Assembly (NCBI RefSeq): GCF_022385335.1 | Contig: NZ_CP092431.1 | Span: 4,836,001 to 4,900,000 of the forward strand | Reading direction: 5' to 3' | From: Streptomyces deccanensis | GTDB lineage: Bacteria; Actinomycetota; Actinomycetes; Streptomycetales; Streptomycetaceae | Length of the DNA: 64,000 nucleotides | In this document: positions 1-13,286 of the stretch, in pieces | How the letters are laid out: every line of letters starts with the position of its first letter | Position numbering within the stretch: the first letter of the stretch is position 1 | Position numbers and translations under genes: made by a program | The notes under the pieces: generated by a model | The model's database searches: none | What the model saw: only the letters and a program-made list of their open reading frames with translations | Told to the model about the DNA's origin: nothing

Positions 1-2
1 CC

Positions 3-716
3 GGCTGCGAGGACAAGCCGACGGCACTGGCCAGGGCCACCGCCCTCCTCGCCCCCATCCGCCCCACCGCCAGGATCGACCAAGCGGTGGCGGACACCGC
101 GGAGACCCTCCTGCGCAGCTACCTCCACGCCGCCGCCATAGACAACCGCACCATCCGCCACCTGCACCGCTGGGCCCAGGGCAGCAACGTCCAGGAAGCG
201 GTCCGCGCCCTGCGGACGAACCCCAAGGCGGCCCCCGGCGCGGCGGGCGAACTGGAGTCGGCACTCACCTCGCACCCCGAACGCCGCGACATGGCCCAGC
301 AGTTGACGGCCCGCGCCCTCTCCGCCCTCTCCACGGTCAATGTCCGAGAGGCCTGCGCCCAGAACCGAGCCGACGCCCTGGCGCTGGATTCCTTCGTGCA
401 CGAGGGGGGAACGCTCTATGTGGTCGGCGACCCCATCGAGGACCCCAAGGCGAACCCCTCCGCGATGCCTCTCCTGACGGCCCTCGCCTCAAGCGTGGTC
501 GAGCGCGGCCGGCGCATGGCCGAACGGTCATCCTCCGGCCGCCTCGACCCACCACTCACCCTGGTCCTTGACGACGTGGCGGCCGTGGCCCCCCTCCCCC
601 AGCTCCCCGCCCTCCTGACCGGCGGCACCGACCAGGGCCTCCCCACCCTGGCCCTCCTGCGCTCCCGCGAACAGGCCAGATCCCGCTGGCCGAACGCGGA
701 ACTCCCGCTGCCCTGA
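3..716 (+). CDS. VirD4/TraG-like conjugal-transfer ATPase, C-terminal part (5' truncated)
   Basis: The reading frame is open to the window edge, so the N-terminus lies outside. The visible part matches the C-terminus of TraG/VirD4-type coupling ATPases: a hydrophobic stretch ending in two acidic residues (LTLVLDDVA, Walker-B-like), then APLPQLPALLTGG, which corresponds to the APLP..LP.LLS.GG signature of VirD4 proteins, followed by a predicted strand-helix and the stop. Walker A is not in the window. Streptomyces chromosomes often carry such ATPases, annotated as type IV coupling or secretion ATPases, outside intact conjugative elements. No relaxase or other transfer gene is seen here. The family call is fairly secure; the role is not. 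Confidence 0.7.
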   Translation, partial: GCEDKPTALARATALLAPIRPTARIDQAVADTAETLLRSYLHAAAIDNRTIRHLHRWAQGSNVQEAVRALRTNPKAAPGAAGELESALTSHPERRDMAQQLTARALSALSTVNVREACAQNRADALALDSFVHEGGTLYVVGDPIEDPKANPSAMPLLTALASSVVERGRRMAERSSSGRLDPPLTLVLDDVAAVAPLPQLPALLTGGTDQGLPTLALLRSREQARSRWPNAELPLP

Positions 717-731
717 CCCGACCGGACGGGA

Positions 732-1163
732 CTAGGGAGCATCCCCGCCCGAGCCGGATCCAGAGCCGGATCCAGAGCCGGATCCAGAGTCCGAGTCCGA
801 GTCCGGCACCGCGTACCCGGCCACGGAGGGCCACCGCACGGTCAACACCACCGACTCCTCCTCGGCGACCCAGGAGTGATCCACCCCGCGCCCCCAGACG
901 ACATAGTCGCCCTGGCGCTCCAACACCACGCTACGACCGGGGAAGTCGACCCGGAACCGGCCGCTGATCAGCACCTGCAGAGCGGTCCGTTCCTCACCCC
1001 GGACCCACTGGGCGCGCGTGTCACCCCGTGGATGCACGCCCCACTTGATCTCCACCGCCTCACTCCGCCGCGGATCCCCCTCCGCCTTGAAGTGCCCGAG
1101 CAGCCAACCCCGGTCCAGGGCCGCGTCCTTGCCCGCATTGCCCACATACACGCTGTCGTCCAT
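732..1163 (-). CDS. cupin-like small protein with Ser/Gly/Asp repeat tail
   Basis: A protein of about 143 residues. The core (about 115 residues) has the alternating short strands of a single cupin barrel (VEIKWGVHPRGDTRAQW, then ALQVLISGRFRVDFPG and DYVVWGRGVDHSW). The C-terminus after the core is a repetitive DSDSDSGSGSGSG tail. Homologues of this size in streptomycetes are sometimes labelled signal peptidase I, but no Ser/Lys dyad or membrane segment is visible, so I do not use that name. The start is taken at the ATG giving MDDSVYVG; a GTG 18 bases upstream is also possible. It lies 39 bases after the GNAT gene and is probably cotranscribed with it. Confidence 0.6.
   Translation of the reverse strand: MDDSVYVGNAGKDAALDRGWLLGHFKAEGDPRRSEAVEIKWGVHPRGDTRAQWVRGEERTALQVLISGRFRVDFPGRSVVLERQGDYVVWGRGVDHSWVAEEESVVLTVRWPSVAGYAVPDSDSDSGSGSGSGSGSGSGGDAP
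753..806. repeat. 12-bp and 6-bp tandem repeats in gene 3' end
   Basis: Three perfect copies of the 12-mer GCCGGATCCAGA (753-788) are followed by three copies of a related 6-mer (GTCCGA type, 789-806). On the minus strand they encode the Ser-Gly/Ser-Asp tail of the cupin-like gene. The unit length keeps the frame, so copy number can change without breaking the protein. Confidence 0.85.
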
Positions 1164-1202
1164 GCCGCCGAACGCTAACACCCACGCCGCCGCGCCCCAC
1201 GC

Positions 1203-1787
1203 CTACGCCGGCCGCAGCACGTACTCCAACTCCCGCCCCTCGTCCCCCTCGACGGACACGCCACTGGCCTCGAAACCGACCCGACGGTAGAACGCCTCTG
1301 CCCGCCCGTTCCCCTCGTTCACGAACAACCGCACCCGCTCGACCCCGGCCTGCCGCGCCCACCCCACCGCGACCGCGAACATCGCCTCGCCCACGCCCTT
1401 CCCCCGATGCCCGTCCCGCAGGAACACACCCACCAGATGCGCCTGCCGCCGCTCGACGTTCCCACCGAAGAAGTCCCGCGTCCCGGCCTCCTCCACGAGC
1501 ACGGTCACGGTCCCGACCCACTCCCCGGCACCGCTCTCCACCACGAACTGCCGCCGCTCCCACACCCCCTCGGCAGCGTTCTCCGTCCGCTCCTGCCAGA
1601 ACCCGTCAGGCCTGGCCGCAGCCTCCTCGTACGTCTCCAGAAACGCGAGACGAGCCACCGGGTCCCGCAGCGCGACCAGCCGCAACTCCCGCACCTGACG
1701 CCATTCCTCGGCACGGACGGACCGGATCCGGTACCCCTCGGGCAGAACAGGGCTCTCACCACGCGCAGGCAGCTTCATACGGGCCAC
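1203..1787 (-). CDS. GNAT family N-acetyltransferase
   Basis: A 194-residue protein, full length for a single-domain GNAT. The acetyl-CoA binding motif A is clear: VGVFLRDGHRGKGVGEAMF (the R/Q-x-x-G-x-G/A signature as GHRGKGVG), preceded by the strand WVGTVTVLVEE and followed by motif B, VERVRLFVNEGNGRAEAFYRRVGFE, with the N..A..FY..GF pattern. The acceptor substrate cannot be told from sequence. It is the first gene of a probable two-gene minus-strand unit with the cupin-like gene. Its upstream region (1788-1854) separates it from the rRNA operon terminator. Confidence 0.88.
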   Translation of the reverse strand: MARMKLPARGESPVLPEGYRIRSVRAEEWRQVRELRLVALRDPVARLAFLETYEEAAARPDGFWQERTENAAEGVWERRQFVVESGAGEWVGTVTVLVEEAGTRDFFGGNVERRQAHLVGVFLRDGHRGKGVGEAMFAVAVGWARQAGVERVRLFVNEGNGRAEAFYRRVGFEASGVSVEGDEGRELEYVLRPA

Positions 1788-1854
1788 GGTAGTACCGGAG
1801 CACTACGCCCTTCACCGAATTTAATGACAGCCCGGTGTGGACCCTTAAACGCAG

Positions 1855-1886
1855 AAAACCCCTGCCGGTCACCCGGCAGGGGTTTT
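1855..1886 (-). terminator. rRNA operon terminator
   Basis: A perfect 14-bp inverted repeat: arm AAAACCCCTGCCGG and its complement around the 4-base loop TCAC. Read on the minus strand it ends in a T run. It lies 11 bases after the 5S 3' end and is an intrinsic terminator for the rRNA operon. Confidence 0.92.
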
Positions 1887-1896
1887 CTCAATATTT

Positions 1897-2015
1897 GTTC
1901 GGCGGCGTCCTACTCTCCCACAGGGTCCCCCCTGCAGTACCATCGGCGCTGTAAGGCTTAGCTTCCGGGTTCGGAATGTAACCGGGCGTTTCCCTCACGC
2001 TATGACCACCGAAAC
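1897..2015 (-). rRNA. rrf: 5S ribosomal RNA
   Basis: On the minus strand the gene begins GTTTCGGTGGTCATAGCG and ends GGACGCCGCCGAAC. The ends pair into the 5S helix I, and the internal CCGAACCCGGAAG loop is typical. The length of 119 nt fits Streptomyces 5S rRNA. Confidence 0.97.
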
Positions 2016-2100
2016 ACTATGAAACACTCAACCGCACCACGCTCTGTGGAGACGTGGGGTTGTTCGTGGTTTCAGAACCAACACAGTGGACGCGAGCAAC

Positions 2101-7050
<4,950 letters not shown>

Positions 7051-7211
7051 ATGTTTACCCGTAATCGGGTGCACACATCACGAGAGCGGAACCACCGGCG
7101 GAATAAGCCGATGGTTCACAGCGTCCTCGCTGTGTTTATTTCAAAGGAACCTCGCCCCAACCGATGACCGGCCGGGAACGGGGTATCAACTAATCTGGCG
7201 TTGATTTTTGG

Positions 7212-7237
7212 CACGCTGTTGAGTTCTCAAGGAACGG
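7212..7237 (-). promoter_or_regulatory. conserved rRNA leader (boxA-like / processing) element
   Basis: On the minus strand this region contains GTTCCTTGAGAACTCAACAG, the leader motif conserved before 16S genes of actinobacteria. It is linked to antitermination (boxA-like) and to pre-rRNA processing. It is followed by the short repeat-rich sequence CAAAAATCAACGCCAG ahead of 16S. Confidence 0.75.
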
Positions 7238-7320
7238 ACGCTTCCTTTGTACTCACCCAAGTTATTTCCTGGGCTTTCCTCCGGGCAGTTTCCCTTCGGT
7301 CTTGCTGTCTTGCGTTTCCG

Positions 7321-7326
7321 ACTCTA
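7321..7326 (-). promoter_or_regulatory. rrn promoter -10 (TAGAGT), proximal
   Basis: The minus strand reads GGTCTGATAGAGTCGGAAAC. TAGAGT is a HrdB-type -10 with no consensus -35 at 17-18 bp. The surrounding TCTGATAGAGTCGGAA is repeated at 7400-7415, so two tandem promoters share one core. Confidence 0.65.
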
Positions 7327-7402
7327 TCAGACCGTTTCCGGTTCTGATTTCCTCGGTGCTTTCCAGGTTTCCGCTTCCGCGTTTCCCTTTCCGGCGGTTC
7401 CG

Positions 7403-7408
7403 ACTCTA
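7403..7408 (-). promoter_or_regulatory. rrn promoter -10 (TAGAGT), middle
   Basis: This is the second copy of the core TCTGATAGAGTCGGAA on the minus strand, 82 bp upstream of the first. Upstream of both copies lies a GAATCAG/AAATCAG element in the -35 area, which may replace a consensus hexamer. Confidence 0.65.
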
Positions 7409-7482
7409 TCAGATCCTTTCGGGCCTGATTCCCAGTCAGCGGGAGTTGTCTTCGCGGCTGTTGGGCCGTTCCGACGTCTCAA

Positions 7483-7512
7483 ACCTTAGCGGATCTGTCC
7501 GGCAGTTCCCAA
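7483..7512 (-). promoter_or_regulatory. rrn promoter candidate, distal (TTGGGA-N18-TAAGGT)
   Basis: On the minus strand TTGGGA (7507-7512) and TAAGGT (7483-7488) are 18 bp apart, a fair match to the vegetative sigma (HrdB) consensus. It would be the most upstream of the three promoters noted here. Confidence 0.55.
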
Positions 7513-7748
7513 TCGGGCCTGTCGAACTCATACCGAACCCAAATCGAATTGAATTCGGGCACACCGAATTCGCCCCGTTGGGAGATCGTGCTGGTTGGTT
7601 TGAGTGCCGCTTGAGCGGCGGAGGTGCTGTCGCAGAACCGTTACGGCTCCGCGGCAACCCGAAGAACTCTACGGATCGCGGGGTGGACTGTCAAGCCTCC
7701 CCCGGGTGACCCGCGGCCAAACCTCGGCCGCCCCCCAAGCGTACGGCC

Positions 7749-8306
7749 TCAGTCGAGGTCGGTGAGACGGCCGCCGGCGTCGGGCTGGGCGTGCTCGACG
7801 CGGCGCAGGAGCCGGGTCAGCACCTCGCCCAGGACGGTGCGCTCCAGCGGAGAGAGGTCCTGGAGGAGGTCCTCCTCGAACACCGAGGCGAGGCGCATGG
7901 CCGCCAGCCACTTCTCGCGACCGTCGGGGGTGAGCTCGACGATGACCCGTACCCGGTTGTTCTCGTCGCGCTCCCTCGTCACCAGGCCCTCAGCGACCAT
8001 GCGGTCGATGCGGTGGGTCATGGCGGCCGGCGTCAGACCGAGCCGCTTGGCCAGCTCGCTCGGGCCCATCCGGTACGGGGCGCCGGAGAGGACGAGAGCC
8101 TTCAGGACCTCCCACTCGGCGTTGCTGATGCCGAGCTCCGAGGTCTGGCGGCCGTAGGCGACGTTCATACGGCGGTGGAGGCGGGAGAGGGCGGAGACGA
8201 TCTTCTCGACCTGGGGGTCGAGGTCCTGGAACTCGCGCTGGTAGGCGGCGATCTGTTCTTCGAGTGTCGGCTCGGCTGTGCCGTTGGTGCCCGGGGTGTC
8301 GCCCAT
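7749..8306 (-). CDS. MarR family transcriptional regulator
   Basis: A 185-residue protein. A long N-terminal helix region (EEQIAAYQREFQDLDPQVEKIVSALSRL) precedes the winged helix: MGPSELAKRLGLTPAAMTHRIDRMVAEGLVTRERDENNRVRVIVELTPDG, with the D.N.R wing motif of MarR proteins. The C-terminal helix forms the dimer interface. It is divergent from an MFS exporter gene 165 bp away, the classical arrangement in which MarR represses the transporter and itself until a small aromatic ligand or toxin binds. The ligand is unknown. The start is the ATG at 8306. Confidence 0.92.
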   Translation of the reverse strand: MGDTPGTNGTAEPTLEEQIAAYQREFQDLDPQVEKIVSALSRLHRRMNVAYGRQTSELGISNAEWEVLKALVLSGAPYRMGPSELAKRLGLTPAAMTHRIDRMVAEGLVTRERDENNRVRVIVELTPDGREKWLAAMRLASVFEEDLLQDLSPLERTVLGEVLTRLLRRVEHAQPDAGGRLTDLD

Positions 8307-8338
8307 GGGCCGCAGTATGGCACGCCGTCGCTTGGCAT

Positions 8339-8387
8339 CGAAGTCCTTCGGGGTGTACTGTTTAGGTTCTAAGTTTTAGCTTCGAAG
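8339..8387. promoter_or_regulatory. candidate MarR operator in divergent promoter region
   Basis: Between the MarR and MFS genes there are two small palindromes sharing the core CGAAG. One is CGAAG-TC-CTTCG (8339-8350), the other CTTCGAAG (8380-8387), with the A+T-rich TTTAGGTTCTAAGTTTTAG between them. MarR regulators usually bind short inverted repeats in this position. Binding is inferred. Confidence 0.5.
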
Positions 8388-8471
8388 TCTTCACTGCTAA
8401 CGCCTTGTCGGGGCCGGCAGAGGGCTTCCCTACCTAGGCAGGTGAACGTGACCAGGGGGATGGGCGCAGCG

Positions 8472-9740
8472 ATGCGCCGGATTCACGTGGGCAACGCGCT
8501 CGGCGCGTTCGGACTCGGCTTCACCGTCCCGTATCTGTACGTCTATGTGGCGCAGGTGCGGGATCTCGGTGCGATGACGGCGGGGCTCGTGCTGGCGGTC
8601 TTCGCCGTGGCCGCGCTCGTGGTGCTGCCGTTCGCGGGGCGGGCCATAGTCCGGCGCGGGTCGCTTCCGGTGCTGCTCACCGCCCTGGTCACCGCCGCCG
8701 TCGGGTCGCTGAGCCTCGGGCTGGCCGCCAGTGCGACGGCCGTGCTGGTGTCGGCGGCGGTGCTCGGGGCGGGCCAGGCCGTGATGCAGCCGGCGCTCGC
8801 GACGATGATCGTCGACTGTTCCGGTGCGGAGAACAGGTCGCGGGCCTTCGCGACCCAGTTCTTCCTGCAGAACCTCGGCCTCGGGGTCGGCGGGCTGATA
8901 GGTGGCCATCTCGTCGATGCCACGCGTGCGGGCTCCTTCGTCCTGCTGTTCTCCATACAGGCGGCGATGTTCCTGCTGCTCGTGGGTGTGATGGCGACCG
9001 TACGGATGCCGCGTGCTCCGAAGGTCGAGGGCGTGCCCTCCGGGGCGTCGGCCAAGGGGAGCTGGAAGCAGCTGCTCGGCAACCGGGCCATGGTGCAGCT
9101 GTGCGTGCTGGGCTTCGTGTTGTTCTTCGCCTGCTACGGGCAGTTCGAGTCGGGGCTCAGTGCGTACGGGGTGGAGGCGGCCGGGATATCGACCTCCGCG
9201 CTGGGGACGGCGCTGGCGGCCAACACCGCGGTGATCGTGGTCGCGCAGTTCGCCGTGCTGCGGTTCGTGACGCGGCGCAGGCGGTCGCGTGTGATCGCGG
9301 CCGTGGGTCTGATCTGGGCCGTGGCCTGGGGTGTCGCGGGCTTCGCGGGGCTCGGGAACGGGAGCCGGGAGATGGCCGTGGCCGCGTTCGTCTCGACGTA
9401 CGCGCTGTTCGGGCTGGGGGAGGCGATGTTGTCGCCGACCGTCGCCCCGTTGGTCGCGGATCTCGCTCCGGCCGGGCTGGCGGGGCAGTACAACTCGGCC
9501 TTCGCGCTGGTGAAGCAGCTCGCCCTCGCGGTCGGGCCGGCGGTGGGTGGACCCATGGGCGCCTCGCTGCACGCGCCGTACATCGTGGCGTTCCTGCTGT
9601 GCTCGTTGGGCATCAGCGTGCTGGCGCTGCGGCTCGGGCGGCAGCTCACGGCCGTGCAGGATCAGCCCGCGCTGGCGAGCAGTCGAGTGGTCGCCGGGAG
9701 CGGGGCCACCGTCGCGGATCCGGTGGCGGCCCGGGCCTGA
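8472..9740 (+). CDS. MFS transporter, probable drug exporter
   Basis: About 422 residues with roughly 12 hydrophobic segments, typical of the major facilitator superfamily. The first helix begins at MRRIHVGNALGAFGLGFTVPYLYVYVAQVRDLG, and the loop 2-3 region reads FAGRAIVRRGSLPVL, the D/GRxGR-like motif A in degenerate form. The MarR neighbour suggests export of a toxic small molecule. The start is uncertain: the ATG at 8472 lies 12 bases after AGGGGG, while ATG 8460 and GTG 8442 are in frame upstream. The C-terminus is short and hydrophilic. The substrate cannot be deduced. Confidence 0.88.
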   Translation: MRRIHVGNALGAFGLGFTVPYLYVYVAQVRDLGAMTAGLVLAVFAVAALVVLPFAGRAIVRRGSLPVLLTALVTAAVGSLSLGLAASATAVLVSAAVLGAGQAVMQPALATMIVDCSGAENRSRAFATQFFLQNLGLGVGGLIGGHLVDATRAGSFVLLFSIQAAMFLLLVGVMATVRMPRAPKVEGVPSGASAKGSWKQLLGNRAMVQLCVLGFVLFFACYGQFESGLSAYGVEAAGISTSALGTALAANTAVIVVAQFAVLRFVTRRRRSRVIAAVGLIWAVAWGVAGFAGLGNGSREMAVAAFVSTYALFGLGEAMLSPTVAPLVADLAPAGLAGQYNSAFALVKQLALAVGPAVGGPMGASLHAPYIVAFLLCSLGISVLALRLGRQLTAVQDQPALASSRVVAGSGATVADPVAARA

Positions 9741-9792
9741 CGCTCCTGCCCCCGAGGGAGCGCCCAGCCCTGAAGGGCGGAGGGCGGTCCCC

Positions 9793-12558
9793 TCAGGTGG
9801 CCTTGGCTTCGGTCACGCGGAGTTTGTGGGCGGAGAGGACGGCGGCGAGCAGTGCGGCGCCGTAGGTCGCCGCGGCGAGTACGCCCAGTTGCCACCAGGG
9901 GACGCTGAGGACGAATCCGGAGATCTGGGAGGCGAGGACCACGGTGGGGATCACGGCGATGAGCAGGCCGAGCAGGGTGCTCACCGCGATGAGGATGCCG
10001 TGCTGGCAGAGCAGCACCTGGCGGGCCCAGCGCGGGGGGATGCCTACGGCGATCAGTCGGGCGAGATAGCGGCGCAGGATGCGGGTCTGGCTGCGGGTCG
10101 CGGCCAGTACGGCGGCGAGGGCCAGGAGCACCAGGCCCGCGGCGGTGGCCAGGAGCGCGGCCGGGGGCACCGGGTCGTCCGGTTCCACGTGGATCAGGAC
10201 GGCTCCGGCGTCCATGCCCGCGTCGACGACGGCCTGTTGCAGGGCCCGGGCGTCGGTGTCGGGGACGCCGGTGACCATGATCGGTCCATGGGCCTGGATC
10301 GGCAGGTCGAGGGCGTTCGCGGTGGAGCGGAGCATGATGCCGTCGGAGCCGGTGCGCCACTCGGCCGGGCTGACTTCGACGGAGACCTCGGGCAGCTCGG
10401 CGGTGCTGCCGAGGACCTTGTCGCCCTGGCGGACGACGAGAGAGGTGTGTGCGCTTGGGCCCGTGGGGGCGTCGGCGGTGTGTGCCCAGACGAGCAGGCC
10501 GCCGTTCCGCAGGACGGTGGTCTGGGCCGAGTCGAGTCGGCGGCCGATCAGGCGTTCGACGTCGGCGGGGGTGTCGGCGGCGAGCAGGGTGCCGTCGTCG
10601 CCCTCTCGGCTCGCCATGCGGGGATCGTCGGGGTTGTCGTCCATCAGATAGCGCGGCTCCGTTCGGCGCAGCCCGTCGAGGGTGCCGGAGGCGTCGACGG
10701 TGCGGAGCAGGGCCTCGCCGGGCGGGAAGGTGTCGCTCTCGTGCCCGGCCAGCAGGACCTGGCCGGGCAGCACGGCGGGGTAGGACTGTTTCTCGGCGGT
10801 GCGGATCAGGGTGTCCAGGAGGGTGACGTAGCCCAGGGACGCGCCGAACAGCACGGTGAGGACGGCCAGGGCGGCGCAGGCCCTGGACCGGTCGGCGGCG
10901 AGCTGCCGTCGGACCAGCCGGCGTCGGGGCCCGCCTTCCGGCAGGAGTCTGAGCACCCCGGAGAACACCTCGGGGATGACGAGGAGCACGGCGGCGATCA
11001 GGATGCCGGTCAGGATCATGGCCTGCGGGGGCGAGTCGACCCAGGTGACGTAGACGACCGTGGCGCACCAGGCGGCGACGGCCAGCAGGTGCCGGGCGTC
11101 ACGGGCGCGCCGGGCGCCCGGGCGGTCGGCGGCCCGGTCGGCGTCGGCGTCGGTGTGCGGGCGGGCGGGTTCGGTGCGCCGGGTGCGGGCGAGTACGGCG
11201 CCGGCGATCAGGCCGGTCACGAGGACCACGGCGAGGAGGCGCAGCGCGGGTGAGGCGAGGTCGTCCAGCGGGCCCGCCGGGCTGTCGCGCAGCCGGGAGA
11301 TGAGCAGCCGGGCGCCGAGGCCCACGGCCACACCGGCCACGGCTCCGCAGGCGGCCGCGGCGAGTGCCCAGGCCAGTGCGGCCAGCGCGGGGGCCAGCGC
11401 CGCCGTCGTACGGGAGACGCCGACGGAGGTCAGGGAGGCGGTGGTGCGGCGGAAGCGGCGGCCGTTGAGGCCGAACACCAGCAGGACGGCGGCCGCGGGC
11501 ACCAGGATCGACGGGACGGTGTAGCCGGCGGGGGTCTTCTCGATCCACGTCTTCTGCGGGCGGGCCTCCAGTTGGTCCCGGGTGACCAGGGTGGCGGCGA
11601 CGGCGTTCTGCCCGTCCTCGCGGAGCGCGGCGGCCTCGGGGCTGTCGCCGTCCTCGGCCCAGGTGCGGGCCGCGGCCGTGAAGGCGTCGACGACCTCCTG
11701 CTGCCTGTCCCCCGCCCACATCACGTCCATCTGGGCGGTCAGGACAGGGAAACCCTCGCTGAGGGCGGGGTCCAGTCCGGCCCAGGTGCCCGGTCCCAGC
11801 AGCAGGTTGGTGGTGTCGGCGGCCCGGTCGTCGACGGTGGCGACGACCTTGAGCCGCACATCGCCGAGCACGGTGAGCGTCGTGCCCACGGGGGTGCGTA
11901 CGTCGTCCGGCTCGGTGACGGCCACCTCGCCGGGGCGGCTCGGCCACGTGCCGGAGAGCAGCTCGTACCGCTCGGGGTAGGGCCGTGCGGCCCAGTCGCT
12001 CTCCAGTGCCGTCACGTTGCGGGCCGGTGTGGTGTTCAGCTGGACGTCGGTCGCGCTCAGCACGATCTCGGCGTCCGAGGCGTCGGCGTCGCGCATGCGG
12101 GAGCGGAGGTCGGCGAGGAAGGTGTCGTCGCCCGGCCGGAGGGAGACCCCGCTGCCGTAACCGACCTTGGCGCCGAAGCGGCCCAGTTCGTTCTGCGCGA
12201 CCTGTTCGCCGGACAGGGACAGGGTCCGCAGGGTGACGAACATGCCCATCACCAGCAGTCCGGCGACGAACACGATCGCCACGGACCGGGCCAGCGCACG
12301 GGAGCGGGCCAGCCGCCGGGCGAGCCGTGCGGTCAGCCGGGCCCGGTCCGCGAACGCCATGCGCCCGTACGCAGTGGTGCCGGGCGGCGCGGTACGGGCG
12401 GACGTCGTACGGGCGGGCGTCGTACGGTCCTGAGCCGACCGGCCGCCGGTCGCGCCGGCGCCGCCCAGGCTGTCGTGGGCCTGGCCGTCGACGGTCGTGT
12501 CGGCGACGGCAGTGTCGTCGGCGGTCGTGCTGTCGTCGGCCGTGCTGTCGTGGGTCAT
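9793..12558 (-). CDS. FtsX-type ABC transporter permease (duplicated FtsX domains)
   Basis: A 921-residue permease in which two FtsX units of about 400 residues follow each other. One hydrophobic segment lies near residues 75-95, then a large extracytoplasmic loop, then membrane segments near 355-470. A membrane group sits near 510-585, followed by a second large external loop and three membrane segments at about 785-915. This is the architecture of MacB/LolC-like mechanotransmission permeases of Gram-positive bacteria. The first 65 residues are low-complexity Thr/Ala/Asp sequence, so the true start may be the ATG at 12357 (MAFADRARLTARL). It lies 34 bases after the ATPase gene and is surely its partner. 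Confidence 0.9.
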   Translation of the reverse strand: MTHDSTADDSTTADDTAVADTTVDGQAHDSLGGAGATGGRSAQDRTTPARTTSARTAPPGTTAYGRMAFADRARLTARLARRLARSRALARSVAIVFVAGLLVMGMFVTLRTLSLSGEQVAQNELGRFGAKVGYGSGVSLRPGDDTFLADLRSRMRDADASDAEIVLSATDVQLNTTPARNVTALESDWAARPYPERYELLSGTWPSRPGEVAVTEPDDVRTPVGTTLTVLGDVRLKVVATVDDRAADTTNLLLGPGTWAGLDPALSEGFPVLTAQMDVMWAGDRQQEVVDAFTAAARTWAEDGDSPEAAALREDGQNAVAATLVTRDQLEARPQKTWIEKTPAGYTVPSILVPAAAVLLVFGLNGRRFRRTTASLTSVGVSRTTAALAPALAALAWALAAAACGAVAGVAVGLGARLLISRLRDSPAGPLDDLASPALRLLAVVLVTGLIAGAVLARTRRTEPARPHTDADADRAADRPGARRARDARHLLAVAAWCATVVYVTWVDSPPQAMILTGILIAAVLLVIPEVFSGVLRLLPEGGPRRRLVRRQLAADRSRACAALAVLTVLFGASLGYVTLLDTLIRTAEKQSYPAVLPGQVLLAGHESDTFPPGEALLRTVDASGTLDGLRRTEPRYLMDDNPDDPRMASREGDDGTLLAADTPADVERLIGRRLDSAQTTVLRNGGLLVWAHTADAPTGPSAHTSLVVRQGDKVLGSTAELPEVSVEVSPAEWRTGSDGIMLRSTANALDLPIQAHGPIMVTGVPDTDARALQQAVVDAGMDAGAVLIHVEPDDPVPPAALLATAAGLVLLALAAVLAATRSQTRILRRYLARLIAVGIPPRWARQVLLCQHGILIAVSTLLGLLIAVIPTVVLASQISGFVLSVPWWQLGVLAAATYGAALLAAVLSAHKLRVTEAKAT

Positions 12559-12592
12559 GCGGCGCCGGGCCCCCGTGTCGTCTCCGTGCTGG

Positions 12593-13285
12593 TCACGAGC
12601 GCGTTTCCAGGCGGCCGTCGACGACCTCGTAGACCGTGTCGGCGAAGTCGCGGCAGCGTGGGTCGTGCGAGCAGATCACGGCGAGGACGCCGTCGTCGCA
12701 CAGTGTCCGGAAGAGCTCGAACAGTTCGCGTGTGGTCGTCGAGTCCAGGGCACCGGTCGGCTCGTCCGCGAGCAGCACGGAACGCTGCCCGGTGAGGGCC
12801 CGCGCGACGCCGACCCGCTGGCGCTGTCCGCCGGACATCTGCCACGGCAGGCGGTCCTCCAGACCCGCCAGACCGACGCGGGCCAGCTGGACCAGCGCCT
12901 GTTCGCGGGCTTCGGAGACCGGGAGGCCGCACGCCTCCAGGGGCAGCGCGACGTTCTCCACCGCGCTGAACTCCTCGATCAGGTTGTGCTCCTGGAAGAC
13001 CACTCCGACGGTGCGCAGCCGGAGCTCCGCGCGCCGGGCCTCGTCGGCCGTGCTCACGTCCACTCCGCCGACCTGGATCTCGCCGGAGTCGGCGAGATCC
13101 AGGCCGGCGAGCAGATTGAGCAGCGTCGACTTGCCGGAGCCACTGGCGCCGTAGATGCACACGAACTCCCCCGCCCGGGCGGTGAAGTCCACGTCTCTCG
13201 CGGCCCAGACTGTCTCGGCCGTGGAGTGGTAGGCCTTGCACACTCCGCTCGTCCGGACGAGCGGTGCGCCGGCGGCTGTCGTCAA
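12593..13285 (-). CDS. ABC transporter ATP-binding protein (MacB/LolD type)
   Basis: A 230-residue nucleotide-binding protein with Walker A GASGSGKST, Q-loop VVFQEHNLIEEF, signature MSGGQRQRVGVARAL, Walker B SVLLADEPTGALD and the H-loop CSHDP. The TGALDS after Walker B is characteristic of the LolD/MacB/FtsE class that works with FtsX permeases. The start is a TTG lying one base after the TGA of the small secreted protein gene (TGA-G-TTG), with GGAG 11 bases upstream inside that gene. Translation is therefore probably coupled to the upstream gene. The next in-frame start would remove the A-subdomain strand. Confidence 0.93.
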   Translation of the reverse strand: MTTAAGAPLVRTSGVCKAYHSTAETVWAARDVDFTARAGEFVCIYGASGSGKSTLLNLLAGLDLADSGEIQVGGVDVSTADEARRAELRLRTVGVVFQEHNLIEEFSAVENVALPLEACGLPVSEAREQALVQLARVGLAGLEDRLPWQMSGGQRQRVGVARALTGQRSVLLADEPTGALDSTTTRELFELFRTLCDDGVLAVICSHDPRCRDFADTVYEVVDGRLETRS

Positions 13286-13286
13286 C

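Larger units (their letters stand above)
7051..7748 (-). promoter_or_regulatory. rRNA operon leader and promoter region
   Basis: An A+T-richer 700-bp region with no gene, upstream of 16S on the minus strand. It holds at least three -10-like elements, listed separately, and a leader element next to the 16S gene. Streptomyces rRNA operons typically have three to four tandem promoters that often lack a consensus -35, which fits this arrangement. Transcription start sites cannot be fixed from sequence alone. Confidence 0.8.

Noticed and set aside
732..1163. Signal peptidase I annotation for the cupin-like protein
   Set aside because: There is no membrane segment and no Ser/Lys catalytic dyad; the strand pattern is cupin-like.
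9547..12795. Long plus-strand frames opposite the FtsX permease and ATPase genes
   Set aside because: They are mirror frames of high-G+C coding sequence; the minus strand carries complete family motifs.
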